This document shows, piece by piece, positions 54,527-64,000 of a DNA stretch of 64,000 nt. The translations under genes and the position numbers were made by a program. The notes beneath the pieces are model-generated. The model was given only the letters and a program-made list of their open reading frames with translations, searched no databases and was not told where the DNA came from. Position 1 is the first letter of the stretch; each line of letters starts with the position of its first letter. This DNA comes from Dugong dugon (Eukaryota > Chordata > Mammalia > Sirenia > Dugongidae), in the NCBI GenBank assembly GCA_030035585.1, contig CM057477.1:60431447-60495446 (forward strand), written 5' to 3'.

Positions 54527-55170
54527 ATGGATTACACTTTCCTTGGTTTTTTTTTGCATGCTTTGTAATTTTTTGCAAGAAAGTGGACAAGTAACTCTGA
54601 ATACTAGTCCCACCACCACCAGGGCTTGTCATTGTTTTTTTTTGTTTAGTGACTGGCTGGGTTATTTTAGTGATGTCTACTCCCCCAGACCTCCAGTGTT
54701 AATTGTCTCATGTTGCTTCTCAGGGAGGCACAGCTTTTGGGATGCCCACAGTCACCCTGGGATGACAGTGGTACTGGCAGGGCTCTTTTCCACTCTTTCC
54801 CTGACTACATCTAGCTGTTAAACTTCACTAATTGCCAACAGTTTTCTATTGTTTTCAACAATGCCTGAGGAGATAAATTCTGCTACAAACATATCCAGTC
54901 AAATTGTAGCACCTTTAAAGGAATAGTTTCTGAAGTCAATAATTAATAATTGTTCTGATTGCAGGAGGGCTCCTTCCAGCTGTCTTATTCTCCAATTCTC
55001 TCCTGTAAACTAGCCAGCCTACAGTCTAGGCTGTATCTTCATTGGATCTATTAATTCTTCTCAATTGCATTTCATCATAACCTCAACTGTTCTTGAGAAC
55101 ACCCTTAGACTTAAACTTCTCCACACTCTGTTGCAAATGAAGTCAGTTCCTTTCAGAAAAGATTAGATGT
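53995..55170 (-). mobile_element. Old L1/HAL1-like 5' half, reverse
   Basis: TTCTTTTAGTATTTCTAGTA, TCTTTATTTTGCCTTCATTC, TTGTCTCACTGCTTTCTGAC and ATTGAGAATTCAGCTTTTAA parallel the reversed ORF1 region of the L1 at 60950-61200. The stretch 54530-55170 would be the 5' part of the element, less certain. A (GT)n run lies at 54501-54526. Confidence 0.6.
54501..54526 (+). repeat. (GT)n microsatellite
   Basis: Thirteen GT units inside the old L1-like sequence. Confidence 0.95.
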
Positions 55171-55494
55171 GACAGGGAGCATTGGGTTTCTGGCTACAGA
55201 AGTCTGGAGTGGAGTCTCTGTCTTGCTGAGCTGAGAGGGGTAGAAGGGAGTTGACTTGGTTCATATACTGCAAACCCTTGCCTTGCTTACTAAATTGTCA
55301 TAGATTTTCTTAACTAGATGTTTCTTTATTTGTTGTTTTCTCTTAGGACGATTTCCGGATGCTTTAAATGTTCTTTTTTTTTTTGTTTATTTGCTTGCTT
55401 TTTACAATTTTCATCAGTTTCCCTGGAAAGTAGGTCAGTGGAACTCCTCACGCTGTCACGGTAGAAGTCAATCTCCAGGACACTGTTCTTTAGT
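55171..55494. other. Unassigned sequence
   Basis: Poly-T near 55373; no element recognised. Confidence 0.5.
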
Positions 55495-55735
55495 TCTCTG
55501 TTTAATTATCACCTCCTCACAGAGGGTTTTCTTGACCATTCTATCTAGGTCCCTTCTAGGACTTTCAATTCCTTTCTTTCTCAGCTGTCACTATAGATGT
55601 ATCTGATTATTTATTTATTAAAATGTTCCTTCTTTCTAATAGATGGTAAGCACTATGAAGGTAGGCACCTGTCTACTTTATTCATCACTGAATAATTAGC
55701 GCCTGGTATAGATGCCTGACACTGAGATATCTATG
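55495..55735 (+). mobile_element. L2 LINE 3' part
   Basis: ATTATCACCTCCTCACAGAG, GGTTTTCTTGACCATTCTAT, TAGATGGTAAGCACTATGAA and AATTAGCGCCTGGTATAGAT follow the L2 3' end order. Confidence 0.8.
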
Positions 55736-55736
55736 G

Positions 55737-55770
55737 AAAGAAGAAAGGAAGAAAGAAGGAAGGAAGGAAT
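55737..55770 (+). repeat. GA-rich (GGAA/GAAA)n
   Basis: GAAAGAAGAAAGGAAGAAAG and GGAAGGAAGGAA, probably grown from the L2 terminal repeat. Confidence 0.85.
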
Positions 55771-55899
55771 TCTCTTTAGAAAGAGAAAGGTGTGTGTGTG
55801 TGATTTTAAACTCTTCACCTATCACATTTAAATAAATAGAAATGGTTAAAATTTTAAAAACAGAAAAATACAACCAAGTTAGGGAGAGATGATAAAATA

Positions 55900-56290
55900 G
55901 TATTTATTGATTGCCTGCTTAGTATGAGACAGTCTTGCATGTTATTTTCATTTAATCCTTGTGACAATTCTGAAAGGCAGATAGTATTATTCCCATTTTA
56001 TATACAAGTAAACTGAATTTCAGATATATTAAGTAGATTATTAATATCATTCAGATCATAAGTGGTGTTTAAACTTAGTTCAAACCAAAACCCATTACCA
56101 TTGAGTTGATTCTGACTCATAGCAGCCTGTAGGACAGGGTAGAACTGCCCTCATAGGGTTTCCAAGGAGCAGCTGGTGCGTTCAAACTGCTGACTTCTTG
56201 GTTAGCAGCCAAGCTCTTAACCACTATGGCACCAGGACTACAAAACCTAGTTCAGGGGAATTGAAAACCCAAGCTCTTTTCATTGACTCT
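55900..56290 (+). mobile_element. MIR SINE, split by a SINE
   Basis: GAGACAGTCTTGCATGTTAT, CATTTAATCCTTGTGACAA, TATTATTCCCATTTTATATA and ATCATAAGTGGTGTTTAAAC occur before the insertion, and a short remainder after 56255. Confidence 0.78.
56083..56242 (-). mobile_element. Type 1 SINE inside MIR, 12-bp TSD
   Basis: AAACTTAGTTCA (56071-56082) and AAACCTAGTTCA (56243-56254), 11 of 12. Reversed tail TTGAGTTGATTCTGACTCAT, reversed head CTATGGCACCAGGACTAC. Confidence 0.93.
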
Positions 56291-56424
56291 TGGGTATTCT
56301 GGATATTATTTGGAGTACGTTTAGGACACTAGGTACTGATTTTCTTTTCAGAACATTCAGCAACATGTCTTTCAGGCTTTTATCTTAAAACTTAAGATAC
56401 CTTAAAACTACCTATACCTCTACT

Positions 56425-56735
56425 TACATACCTACCTATCTATCTATGTCTATCTATCTGTGGTGCTGTGGTTAAGCATTCAGCTGCTAACCAAAAGGTC
56501 AACAGTTTGAATGCACCAGCTGCTCCTTGGAAACCCTATTAGAGCAGTTCTACTCTGTCCTATAAGATTGATATGAGTCAGAATCAGCTCGACAGCAACG
56601 GATTTTTTTTGGGGGGGGTCTATCTATCTGTCCATCTGTCTGTCCGTCCATCCATCTGTCCATCCATCTGTCCATCTATCCATCCATCTATCCATCCATC
56701 CATCTATCTATCGTATATCTACTTATCTCTACCTC
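56425..56735 (+). repeat. (TATC)/(CATC)n microsatellite split by a SINE
   Basis: TATC units at 56435-56460, then after the SINE TATC and CATC/TGTC units at 56619-56735. The variants CCATCTGTC and CCATCTATC alternate. Confidence 0.93.
56461..56618 (+). mobile_element. Type 1 SINE inside a microsatellite
   Basis: TGGTGCTGTGGTTAAGCATT to GAATCAGCTCGACAGCAACG, with a T then G run. TCTATCTATCTG at 56449-56460 and 56619-56630 is an exact flanking repeat, though within a microsatellite it may be coincidental. Confidence 0.88.
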
Positions 56736-56737
56736 TC

Positions 56738-57210
56738 TGTCTTAGTTTTCTAGTGCTGCCATAACAAAATACCACAAAGTAGATGGCCTTCAAGAACAAA
56801 AATTTATTTTCTCACAGTCTGGAGGCTAGAAGTCCAAATCAAGCTCTGGGCCATATTGATTTCTTCTGGAGGTTTTGAGAAAGGACCTGTTCCATGCCTC
56901 CCTCCTAGTTTCTGGCTGCCAGCAATCATCAGTGTTCCTTTGTGGCTTAGAGATGCATCTGCCTCTACTGTCACATGGCATCTGTTTTCCCCTCCTTGTG
57001 TGACTCTCTGTGTCTATTTTCCCCTTTTATAAGACATCACTCAGAAGGGATTAGGACCTGCCCTACTCTGGTATGACCTCATTAACCTAACTAATAATAC
57101 CTGCAAAGAAAAATTCTACTTCCCCAAATAAGGTCACATTCACAGGTAAAAGATCCAGAGGTTAGGATTTCAACATAGCTTTTTAGGGGACACAATTCAA
57201 TCCATAATAC
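56738..57210 (-). mobile_element. MaLR-like LTR, reverse
   Basis: TGTCTTAGTTTTCTAGTGCT to GGGACACAATTCAATCCATA. Contains AAATTTATTTTCTCACAGTC, TCACTCAGAAGGGATTAGG and AATAAGGTCACATTCACAGG. It lies head to head with the next LTR: both 5' ends carry ATGGATTGAATTGTGTCCCC in opposite directions only a few bases apart. Confidence 0.83.
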
Positions 57211-57974
57211 TATGTCATGGATTGAATTGTGTCCCCCAAAAATGTGTGTATCAATTTGGCTGGGTCATTTTGTCACCTGATGCGATTTTCCTATGTGTTG
57301 TACATCCTGCCTCTATGATGTTAATAAGGTGGGATGGGCAGCAGTTGTGTTGATGAGGCAAGACTCAATCTATGGGAAAGGATTGTTTTTTTTTTTTTTT
57401 TTAAATAAATGTGATTAAATGAAGTTTACTTTTCAAGTTAGTCTCCCATACAGAATTTTTTTTTTAACATACATTGTTATGAGACCCCAACCGCTCACCC
57501 CATTCTGCAACAGCACACTCCTCCCCTCCGCCCCTGATTCCCCATGAACATTCAACCAGCTTTTTAATCTCTCTGCCTTCCCCTCTAACCTCTGGACAGA
57601 AGCTGCCTCTTTGGTATCTTATATCTACTTGTCTAAGAGGCACATTCTTCACGAGTATCACTTTATGTCCCACAGTCCAGTCCAATACCTGTCTGAAGAG
57701 TTGGCCTCGGAAATTGTTTTAGTTCTGGGGTGATGGAGAGACCAGGGGCCATGCTTTCCGGGGCACCTCCAGTCTTAGTCAGACCATTAAGTCTGGTCTT
57801 CTTACCAGTATTTGAGTTCTGCATCCCATCGTTCTACTGCTCCATCAGGGACCCTCTGTTGTGTTCCCTGTCAGGACGTTCATTGGTGGTAGCCGGGCAC
57901 CATCTAGTTCTTCTGGTCTCAGGCTGATGAAGTCTCTGGTTTATGTGGCCTATTCTGTCTCTTGGGCCAATACT

Positions 57975-60465
57975 CATTAAAAAACGCTGCTGGAATTTGG
58001 ATAAGGATTGCATTGTATCTATAGATTGCTTTGGGTAGAACTGACATTTTCACTATGTTGAGTCTACCTATCCATGAGCAAGTCTCTTTTAGTTTCTTGC
58101 AGTAGTGTCTTGTAGTTTTCTCTGTAAAGATCTATTCCATCTCTGGTTATATTTATTCCTAAGTATTTTATCTTTTTGGGGCTATTGTAAATGGTATTGA
58201 TTTGGTGATTTCCCCTTTGAGGTTCTCTTTGTTGGTGTAAAGGAATCCAATTGATTTTTGTATGTTTATCTTGTATCCTGATACTTTGCTGAAATCTTCT
58301 ATTAGTTCCAGCAGTATTCTTGTGGATTCCTTGGGTTTTTCTGTGTATAAGATCATATCATCTGTGAATAGAGATACTTTGACTTCTTCCCTGCTTGTTT
58401 GGATGCCCTTTATTTCTTTTTCTAGCCTAACTGCTCTGGCTAGGACCTTGAGCACAATGTTGAAGAATAGTGGTGACAAAGGGCATCCTTGTCTGGTTCC
58501 TGTTCTCAGCGGGAATGCTTTCAAAGTCTCTCCATTCAGGATGATATTGGCTATTGGTTTTTTATAAATGCCCTTAATTATACTGAGGAATTTCCCTTCT
58601 ATTCCTATTTTGTTGAGAGTTTTTATCATGAATGAGTGTTGGACTTTGTCGAATGCCTTTTCTGCATTGATTGATAAGATCGTGTTGTTCTTGTCTTTTG
58701 TTTTATTTATGTGATGGATTACGTTGATTGTTTTTCTAATGTTGAACCATCCCTGCATACCTGGTATAAATCCCACTTGGTCGTGGTGAATTATTTTTTT
58801 GATATGTTGCTGAATTCTATTGGCTAAAATTTTGTTGAGGATTTTTGCTTCAATGTTCATGAGGGATATCGGCCTGTAATTTTCTATTTTTGTGGTGTCT
58901 TTACCTGGTTTTGGTATCAGGGTTATGCTGGCTTCATAGAATGAGTTTGGGAGTATTCCATCCGTTTCTATGCTCTGACATACCTTTAGTAGAAGTGGTG
59001 TTATCACTTCTCTGAAAGTTTGGTAGAATTCTTCAGTGAAGCCATCTGGGCCAGGGCTTTTTTTTTTTTGTTGGCAGTTTTTTAATAACTTTTTCAATCT
59101 CTTCTTTTGTTATGGGTTTATTTAGTTGTTCTACCTTTGTGTTAACTTAGGTAGGTAGTGAGTTTCTAGAAATTTGTCCATTTCCTCTAGGTTTTCAAAT
59201 TTGTCAGAGTACAATTTTTCATAGTATTCTGTTATGATACTTTTAAGGTCAGTTGGGTCTGTTATGATATCACCCATCTCATTTCTTATACGGGTTATCT
59301 GCTTCCTCTCCAGTTTTTCTTTTGTCAGTTTGGCCAGTGATTTATCAACTTTGTTGACCTTTCAAAGAACCAGCTTTTGCACTTGTTAACTCTTTTAATT
59401 GTTTTTCTGTTCTCTATTTCATTTAATTCTGCTCTAATTCTTATTATTTCCTTCCTTCTGGCACCTGTAGCCTTCTTTTGCTGCTCTCTTTTCTACTTGT
59501 TCCAGTTGTAGGGTTAGTGCTTTGATTATGAGCCTTTCTTGTTTTTGGATGTGTGCATTTATTGCTATAAACTGACCTCTGAGCACTGCTTTTGCTGTGC
59601 CCCAAAGGTTCTGGTAGGATGTGTTTTCATCCTCATTTGATTCTATGAATTTCTTTATTCCATCCTTAATTTCTTCTATAACCCAGTAGTTTTTGAGCAA
59701 GGTGTTGTTCAGTTTCCATGTGTTTGATTTTTTTTCCTTGCTTTTTGTGTTGTTGATTTCCACTTTTATGGCTTTATGGTCAGAAAAGATGCTTTGTAGT
59801 ATTTCACTATTTCAGTATTTTGTTAAGGCTTGCTTTATGGCCTAATATGTGGTCTATTCTGGAGAATGTTCCATGTGCATTGGAAAAGAAAGTATACTTG
59901 GCTTCTGTTGGGTGCAGAGTTCGGTATATGTCTATGAGATCAAGTTGGTTGATTGTAGCATTTAGCTCTTCTGTGTCTTTGTTGAGCTTCTTTCTGGATG
60001 TCCTGTCCTTCACTGAAAGTGACATATTGAAGTCTCCTACTACTATTGTGGAGCTTTCTATCTCTTTTTTCAGAGCTGTTAGAGTTTGTTTTGTGTTTTT
60101 GGGGCCCTGTTGTTGGGTGCATAAATATTTATTATAGTTATGTCCTCCTGGTGTATTGACCCTTTAATCATTATATAGTGCCCTTCCTTATGTTTTGTGG
60201 TGGATTTTACTTTGAAGTCTATTTTGTCAGAGATCAATATTGCCACTCCTGCTCTTTTTTGAGTGTTGTTTGCTTGATATATTTTTTTCCATCCTTTAAG
60301 TTTTAGCCTGTCTGTGTCTTTAAGTCTAAGGTGCGTCTCTTGTAGGCAGCATATAGATGGATCATGCTTTTTAATCCAGTCTGTCACTCCCCATCTCTTT
60401 ACTGGTGCATTAAGTCCGTTTACATTCAGTGTAATTATTGATAGGAATGAGTTTAGTGCTGTCAT
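57975..60465 (-). pseudogene. L1 ORF2 endonuclease and reverse transcriptase, C-terminus deleted
   Basis: ORF2p begins at the ATG at 60465 (MTALNSFLSIITLNVNGLNA). The endonuclease shows NVNGLN, CLQETHL and INIYAPNN, then (60025-59807) RIDHILGHK, the SDH-equivalent. 59763-59434 covers the region before the polymerase. The longest intact piece, 59097-58168 (309 codons), is the reverse transcriptase core: [42 protein letters not shown] and FTDDMILY (both aspartates kept). Reading stops near 57975 where the C-terminal third is deleted. Frameshifts separate the pieces. Confidence 0.93.
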
Positions 60466-60920
60466 CCTGATATCTCTTTCTGTGTGTTGTTCACAGTTTC
60501 TTTGTTCTCCCCAATTTTCTGTGCTGAGTCGTTTTTCTTTATGTGTTTTTTTTTCATCTTTTTCTTTGTTGTAGATTTTGTGTTTGCTGGGTCTTTATGT
60601 TTTTCTACTTTTTTATTTTGATTTGTAGGATTGTTAGATTCCTTTGTGGTTACCTTAATATTTACCCCTAATTTTCTAAGTTTATGCCAGTCTTTAATTA
60701 CTTTATATCGCCTTAACTTCCCCTCCATATAGAAAATCAATGTCTCTATTTTTTAAGTCCCTCTTTTTTTGTCTTAATATTATCCTTTTTTCTTTTTTAA
60801 CATATTGATATCTGTTTCCCTATTTTCAATGTTTTAGCTTTGAAGTAATTTCGATTTCCCTATCTGAGTCAATATCTTGTTGCTCTATCCTGTGTTCTAG
60901 TCTTGCATTGTTAGCTGGTG

Positions 60921-61869
60921 TTATTGATCATCTAACCCTAGGACTCCCTTTAGTATTTCTTGTAATTTTGGTTTGGTTTTTGCAAATTCCCTGAACTTCT
61001 ATTTATCTGGAAATGCCCTAATTTGAGAGACAGTTTTTCTGGTTATATAACTCTTGCCTGACAGTTATTTTCCTTCAAGGCTTTAAATATGTCATCCCAT
61101 TGCCTTCTAGCCCACATGGTTTCTTCTGAGTAGTCTGAGCTTATTCTAATTGACTCTCCTTTGTAGATGACTTTTCTTTTATCCCTAGCAGCTCTTAAAA
61201 TTCTCTCTTTATCTTTGGTTTGGTAAGTTTGATTATAATATGTCTTGGTGACTTTCTTTTGGGATCTACCTTATGTGGGGTTCGATGAGCATCTTGGATA
61301 GATATCTTCTCATCTTTCATGATATCAGGGAAGTTTTCTATCAACAAATCTTCAACAATTTTCTCTGTATTTTCTGTTATCACCCCTGTTCTGGTACTCC
61401 AGTCACTCGCAGGTTATTTCTCTTGATAGAAGTCCTACATGACTCTTAGAGTTTCCTCATTCTTTTTAATTCTTTTATCTGATTTTTCCTCAAATAAGTT
61501 GGTGTCAAGAGCTTTATCTTCAGTGTCACTAATTCTAACTTCTACTGCCTCAATTCTGCTTCTATGACTTTCTATTGAGTTGTCTAATCCTGATATTTTA
61601 TAGTTAATCTGGATTTCTGATTGCTGTCCCTCTATGGATTCTTGCAGCCTATTAAATTTGGCATTATGTTCTTGAATAACTTTTTTAAGTTCCACTAGTA
61701 CTGTGTCTGTATATTGCCTGGCTGTATCTGCGCTCTGTCAAATTTCCTTTCTTATTTCTAGAAGAGTTCTGTATATTAATCTTTTGTATTCTGTCTCTGG
61801 TAATTCCAAGCAGTTCTCTTCCTCCAGAAAATTTATTGATTCTTTATTTTGGGAGCATGCTGAAGCCAT
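60921..61869 (-). pseudogene. L1 ORF1 (RNA-binding chaperone), decayed
   Basis: ORF1p is the trimeric RNA-binding protein that coats L1 RNA. Start chosen at ATG 61869-61867 (MASACSQNKESINFLEEE), about 310 codons to the TAA at 60921. An in-frame TGA follows LLEIRKEI. Coiled-coil part: VISDTEDKA-like heptads at 61695-61435 (MELKKVIQEHNAKFNRLQES). The RNA-binding part at 61383-61195 has NTEKIVEDLLIENFP and PRHIIIKLTKPK, and continues in another frame to LQEILKGVL near the end. Multiple breaks; inactive. Confidence 0.88.
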
Positions 61870-63288
61870 CACGGACTGCCTCTTTATGTGACTTGATATT
61901 GACTATTGTCTCTAAGCCATCAATAATTTATTATAATTTTAGTGAGACCTAGCTTCTTATTTTGTTTTGTTTTGATATGTCCAAATAGGCTGCTCGTGTG
62001 CACTAGTTTGATTTTTGACACCTTTTGATATCTAATGTCCTGACATCAGGTAGTTTGTTCTGTAACTAAGTATGTGCATGCCAGAGTTCGTTAAAATTTC
62101 CTATATGGGATCAGCTCAGATGTGCAGGCAGTTGATCTCCAAGTGTGTGATGCAGGCTCTCACCCCCAGTCCTAGAGGGGCAAGGGTGATTGGTGCAGGC
62201 ACTGGACTCTGGCTGTGGTAGGGGATCACACACTGAGCCAGGTAGGGGGCCGACCGCTGCCCCTGAGAGTTTGAAAGAAAAGAGTGTCTCTATTCTCTAG
62301 GTCGACTAGGTAGGTGAGTTTTGAAGCCAGGCTAAGAGTGCACCGCTATGTTGGCTGCAAAGACTCAAGGGCACCACTTTTTCTTGAACTCCTGAAGCAG
62401 GTGACTAGGCACTTTAGGAACTATCACCAGTCCTCAAGACCCTGCTGCAGATCGATAAAAGTGCCTACATGAGGGGCAGGGCTGTTTCGAGGATCACAAA
62501 TCTGTCCATTCACAGCTGAAGCAGTTGAAGTTAAACTTCAGATGTTTGCCCTGTTGTACAGTGGTAGTGAGGGCTAACGCTGTTGAGATGGGTCCGCACA
62601 AGTCTATACGGGGTGTATGGCACTCAGAGTCTGCAGACCTCTGATTTCTATGGCCAGCAAAGGAGTTGTGCCGACCCTGTGTTCCTGGCCTAGTGGAGCC
62701 AGCAGCTTATTTTTTTCCCTCTCCAAGGCCAAGAGAATGGGTCAGGGTACCTTTTGGGATCTATTTCCAGCCCAGTAGACTCCCGGTGCAGAGTGGGGAT
62801 GGAAGCGGTAAAAGGAAGAGAGGTTTTTCCCAAATCCAGTGGAGAGCGCAGAGATAGGAGGTTAAAGGGAGAGAGGTTTTTCCCAAATGGGCTTTTTTTT
62901 TTTTTTAACTCCCCGTGAAAGGAAGTGCGCATGTACTTATCCTAGCCTCTTGGGAGCTGCTCTTCACTGGTTAGAGTGTACAAGTAGAATCTCTGCTGCT
63001 GGGTCTCTCTCGATGTGGAAACTGCTTCTGGAGCGTGCACAGCACAGCTGTTTGCATCACCACAGCCTGGCATGGCTGTGTCTTTGCTGTGTTGCCACCT
63101 CAGCTCTAGTGCTCCTCACTTCTTCCAAACGGTCTTCCTCTCCAGTATGACTCAGATGGATTTCTTAACCTTGCCTTGTTCAGGGCTGCCAGATGTTCAC
63201 ATAGAATCAAATCACTTGTTTTTCCAGCTGTCTGTTGTAAGAGGGATATAGGAAGCATCTAACTAGTCCGCTATGTTGACCACGCCTC
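61870..63288 (-). promoter_or_regulatory. L1 5' UTR (internal promoter region)
   Basis: About 1.4 kb between the L1 5' end and ORF1, more G+C-rich than the rest of the element. L1 5' UTRs normally hold an internal RNA polymerase II promoter. Imperfect duplications are visible, for example AGAGGTTTTTCCCAAAT at 62819-62835 and 62873-62889. Whether this old copy still drives transcription cannot be told. ORFs here are not L1 proteins. Confidence 0.7.
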
Positions 63289-63617
63289 AAGGATTGTGTC
63301 TTGATCCAGTTTTTTGGGGGATATAAAAGAAAGAAGTGAGAAGAGAGACAGGGGGACCACATACCACCAAGAGAGCAGTGCCGGGAGCAGAGAGCGTCCT
63401 TCGGACCAGGGTTCCTGCACGGAGAAGCTCCTAGTCCAGGGGAAGATTGATGAGAAGTACCTTCCTCCAGAGCCAGCAGAGAGAGAAAGCCTTCTCCTGG
63501 AGCTGATGCCCTGTATTTGGACTTTTATCCTACTTTACTGCGAGGGAATAAATTTCTCTATGTTAAAGCCATCCACTTGTGGTATTTCTGTTATAACAAC
63601 ACCAGATAACTATGACA

Positions 63618-64000
63618 CACTACCTAAAAAGTCTTTTGTAAATGTTAATTTAGCAAGATGCTTTGTTTATGGGAGATAAAAATCATGCTATAAAGATGTT
63701 CATCTTTGAGAACAAAGTAGATGAGTAATAGATTAGATGTTAATTGTTCCAAATGCCTGTGAGAATAATTTGAAGTAGTCTGTGAGAAATAAAAAGAAAT
63801 GAGTACACTTTCCCCTTCCAAGCATCACCCACATAATATATTTTCTTTCAGATTCTTGCAGTTACAAGAGGAGCAAAAATCCCATAATGGAAATGCTTTC
63901 TTATAAACCAACCAACTATTCAAAGTTCTTGCTTTTACATGCCATAAAATAAACAATGTACAGAATAATTACCTGAATTGTCATTACATTTGTTCAGCAT
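63618..64000. other. Unassigned AT-rich sequence
   Basis: No repeat or coding signal recognised up to the window end. Confidence 0.5.

Larger units (their letters stand above)
57387..63288 (-). mobile_element. L1 LINE with intact ends, 5.9 kb, internally deleted
   Basis: AAGGATTG at 57378-57385 and again at 63289-63296 is the TSD. The T tail follows at 57386, then the 3' UTR (to about 57966), ORF2 (57975-60465), an inter-ORF region (about 450 bp), ORF1 (60921-61869) and a 5' UTR of about 1.4 kb. Its 5' end, read on the minus strand, is GAGGCGTGGTCAACATAGCG, like the start of other mammalian L1s. About 1.7 kb covering the end of ORF2 and start of the 3' UTR is missing compared with the L1 at 40840. 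Confidence 0.93.
57213..63617 (+). mobile_element. MaLR-like solo LTR split by a full-length-type L1
   Basis: The first part, 57213-57386, starts TGTCATGGATTGAATTGTG. The second, 63289-63617, contains GGGGGATATAAAAGAAAGAA, TACCACCAAGAGAGCAGTGC and AATAAATTTCTCTATG, and ends CAGATAACTATGACA. Together they form one LTR of the type at 18088, 23582 and 37817. Flanking 5 bp TACTA and CACTA may be its TSD. Confidence 0.9.

Noticed and set aside
58262..58567. 101-codon plus-strand ORF
   Set aside because: Antisense shadow of the L1 reverse transcriptase.
62880..63251. Possible host exon (ORFs of 78-87 codons in a GC-richer region)
   Set aside because: The region is the 5' UTR of the L1, between its 5' end and ORF1.

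Overview
The window looks like intergenic or deep-intronic DNA from an afrotherian mammal, most likely an elephant or close relative. The basis is the repeats. It carries about 34 copies of tRNA-derived SINEs of the AfroSINE/PSINE kind (heads like TGGTTAAGAGCT..GCTAACCAAAAGGT, tails like GAGTCGGAATCGACTCGACGGCA). It also carries BovB-like RTE LINEs, one L1 lineage with its own distinctive 3' UTR, and MaLR-like LTRs whose 5' end reads TCATGGATTGAATTGTGTCC. Older mammal-wide MIR, L2, MLT1-like and L1M relics lie underneath. I found no convincing host protein-coding exon, no functional tRNA or rRNA, no CpG island and no CRISPR. Every ORF with recognisable homology belongs to a decayed LINE.

SINE types used below. 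Type 1 is about 160 bp: tRNA-like head, then GGAAACCCTATGGGGCAGTTCTACTC and the common tail. Type 2 is about 200 bp: the same head and tail with a middle segment (GAAAGGCCTGG..GATCTGCTTCC). Type 3 is about 290 bp: its head resembles tRNA-Gly (GGTTCAGTGGTAGAATTCTC) and its tail matches the 3' end of the RTE LINE in this window.

Layout. 1-6.6 kb: L1 3' end, an LTR relic, SINEs, and an RTE fragment sitting inside a type 3 SINE. 6.7-12.4 kb: an ERV-like LTR, then mostly unique sequence with SINEs and an LTR relic. 12.4-19.4 kb: SINEs, MaLR-like LTRs, MIR and L2. 19.7-22.2 kb: two L1 3' ends and three SINEs with target-site duplications (TSDs). 23.5-25.5 kb: an LTR inside a SINE, then a 629-bp hAT-like MITE inside an L2. 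25.5-31.3 kb: mostly unique sequence with SINEs; two stretches could be conserved regulatory DNA. 32-38.7 kb: L1 relics, microsatellites, a MER1-like hAT element broken by a SINE, and LTRs. 40.4-44.7 kb: a 5'-truncated L1 inserted in an MLT1-like relic. 45-50.5 kb: an LTR-like block and ancient repeats. 50.7-53.8 kb: a nearly full-length, decayed RTE LINE. 54-57.2 kb: old L1, L2, MIR and an LTR. 57.2-63.6 kb: an LTR split by a 5.9-kb L1 that keeps its 5' end but has lost about 1.7 kb internally.

The sequence therefore reads as layers of retrotransposition. Many insertions have readable TSDs, which give a relative insertion order. No multi-gene system is present, and I found no strong candidate for an undescribed one. 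The most useful leads are the hAT-like MITE, the SINE-RTE tail sharing, the nested insertions, and three non-repetitive blocks that should be checked for conservation.
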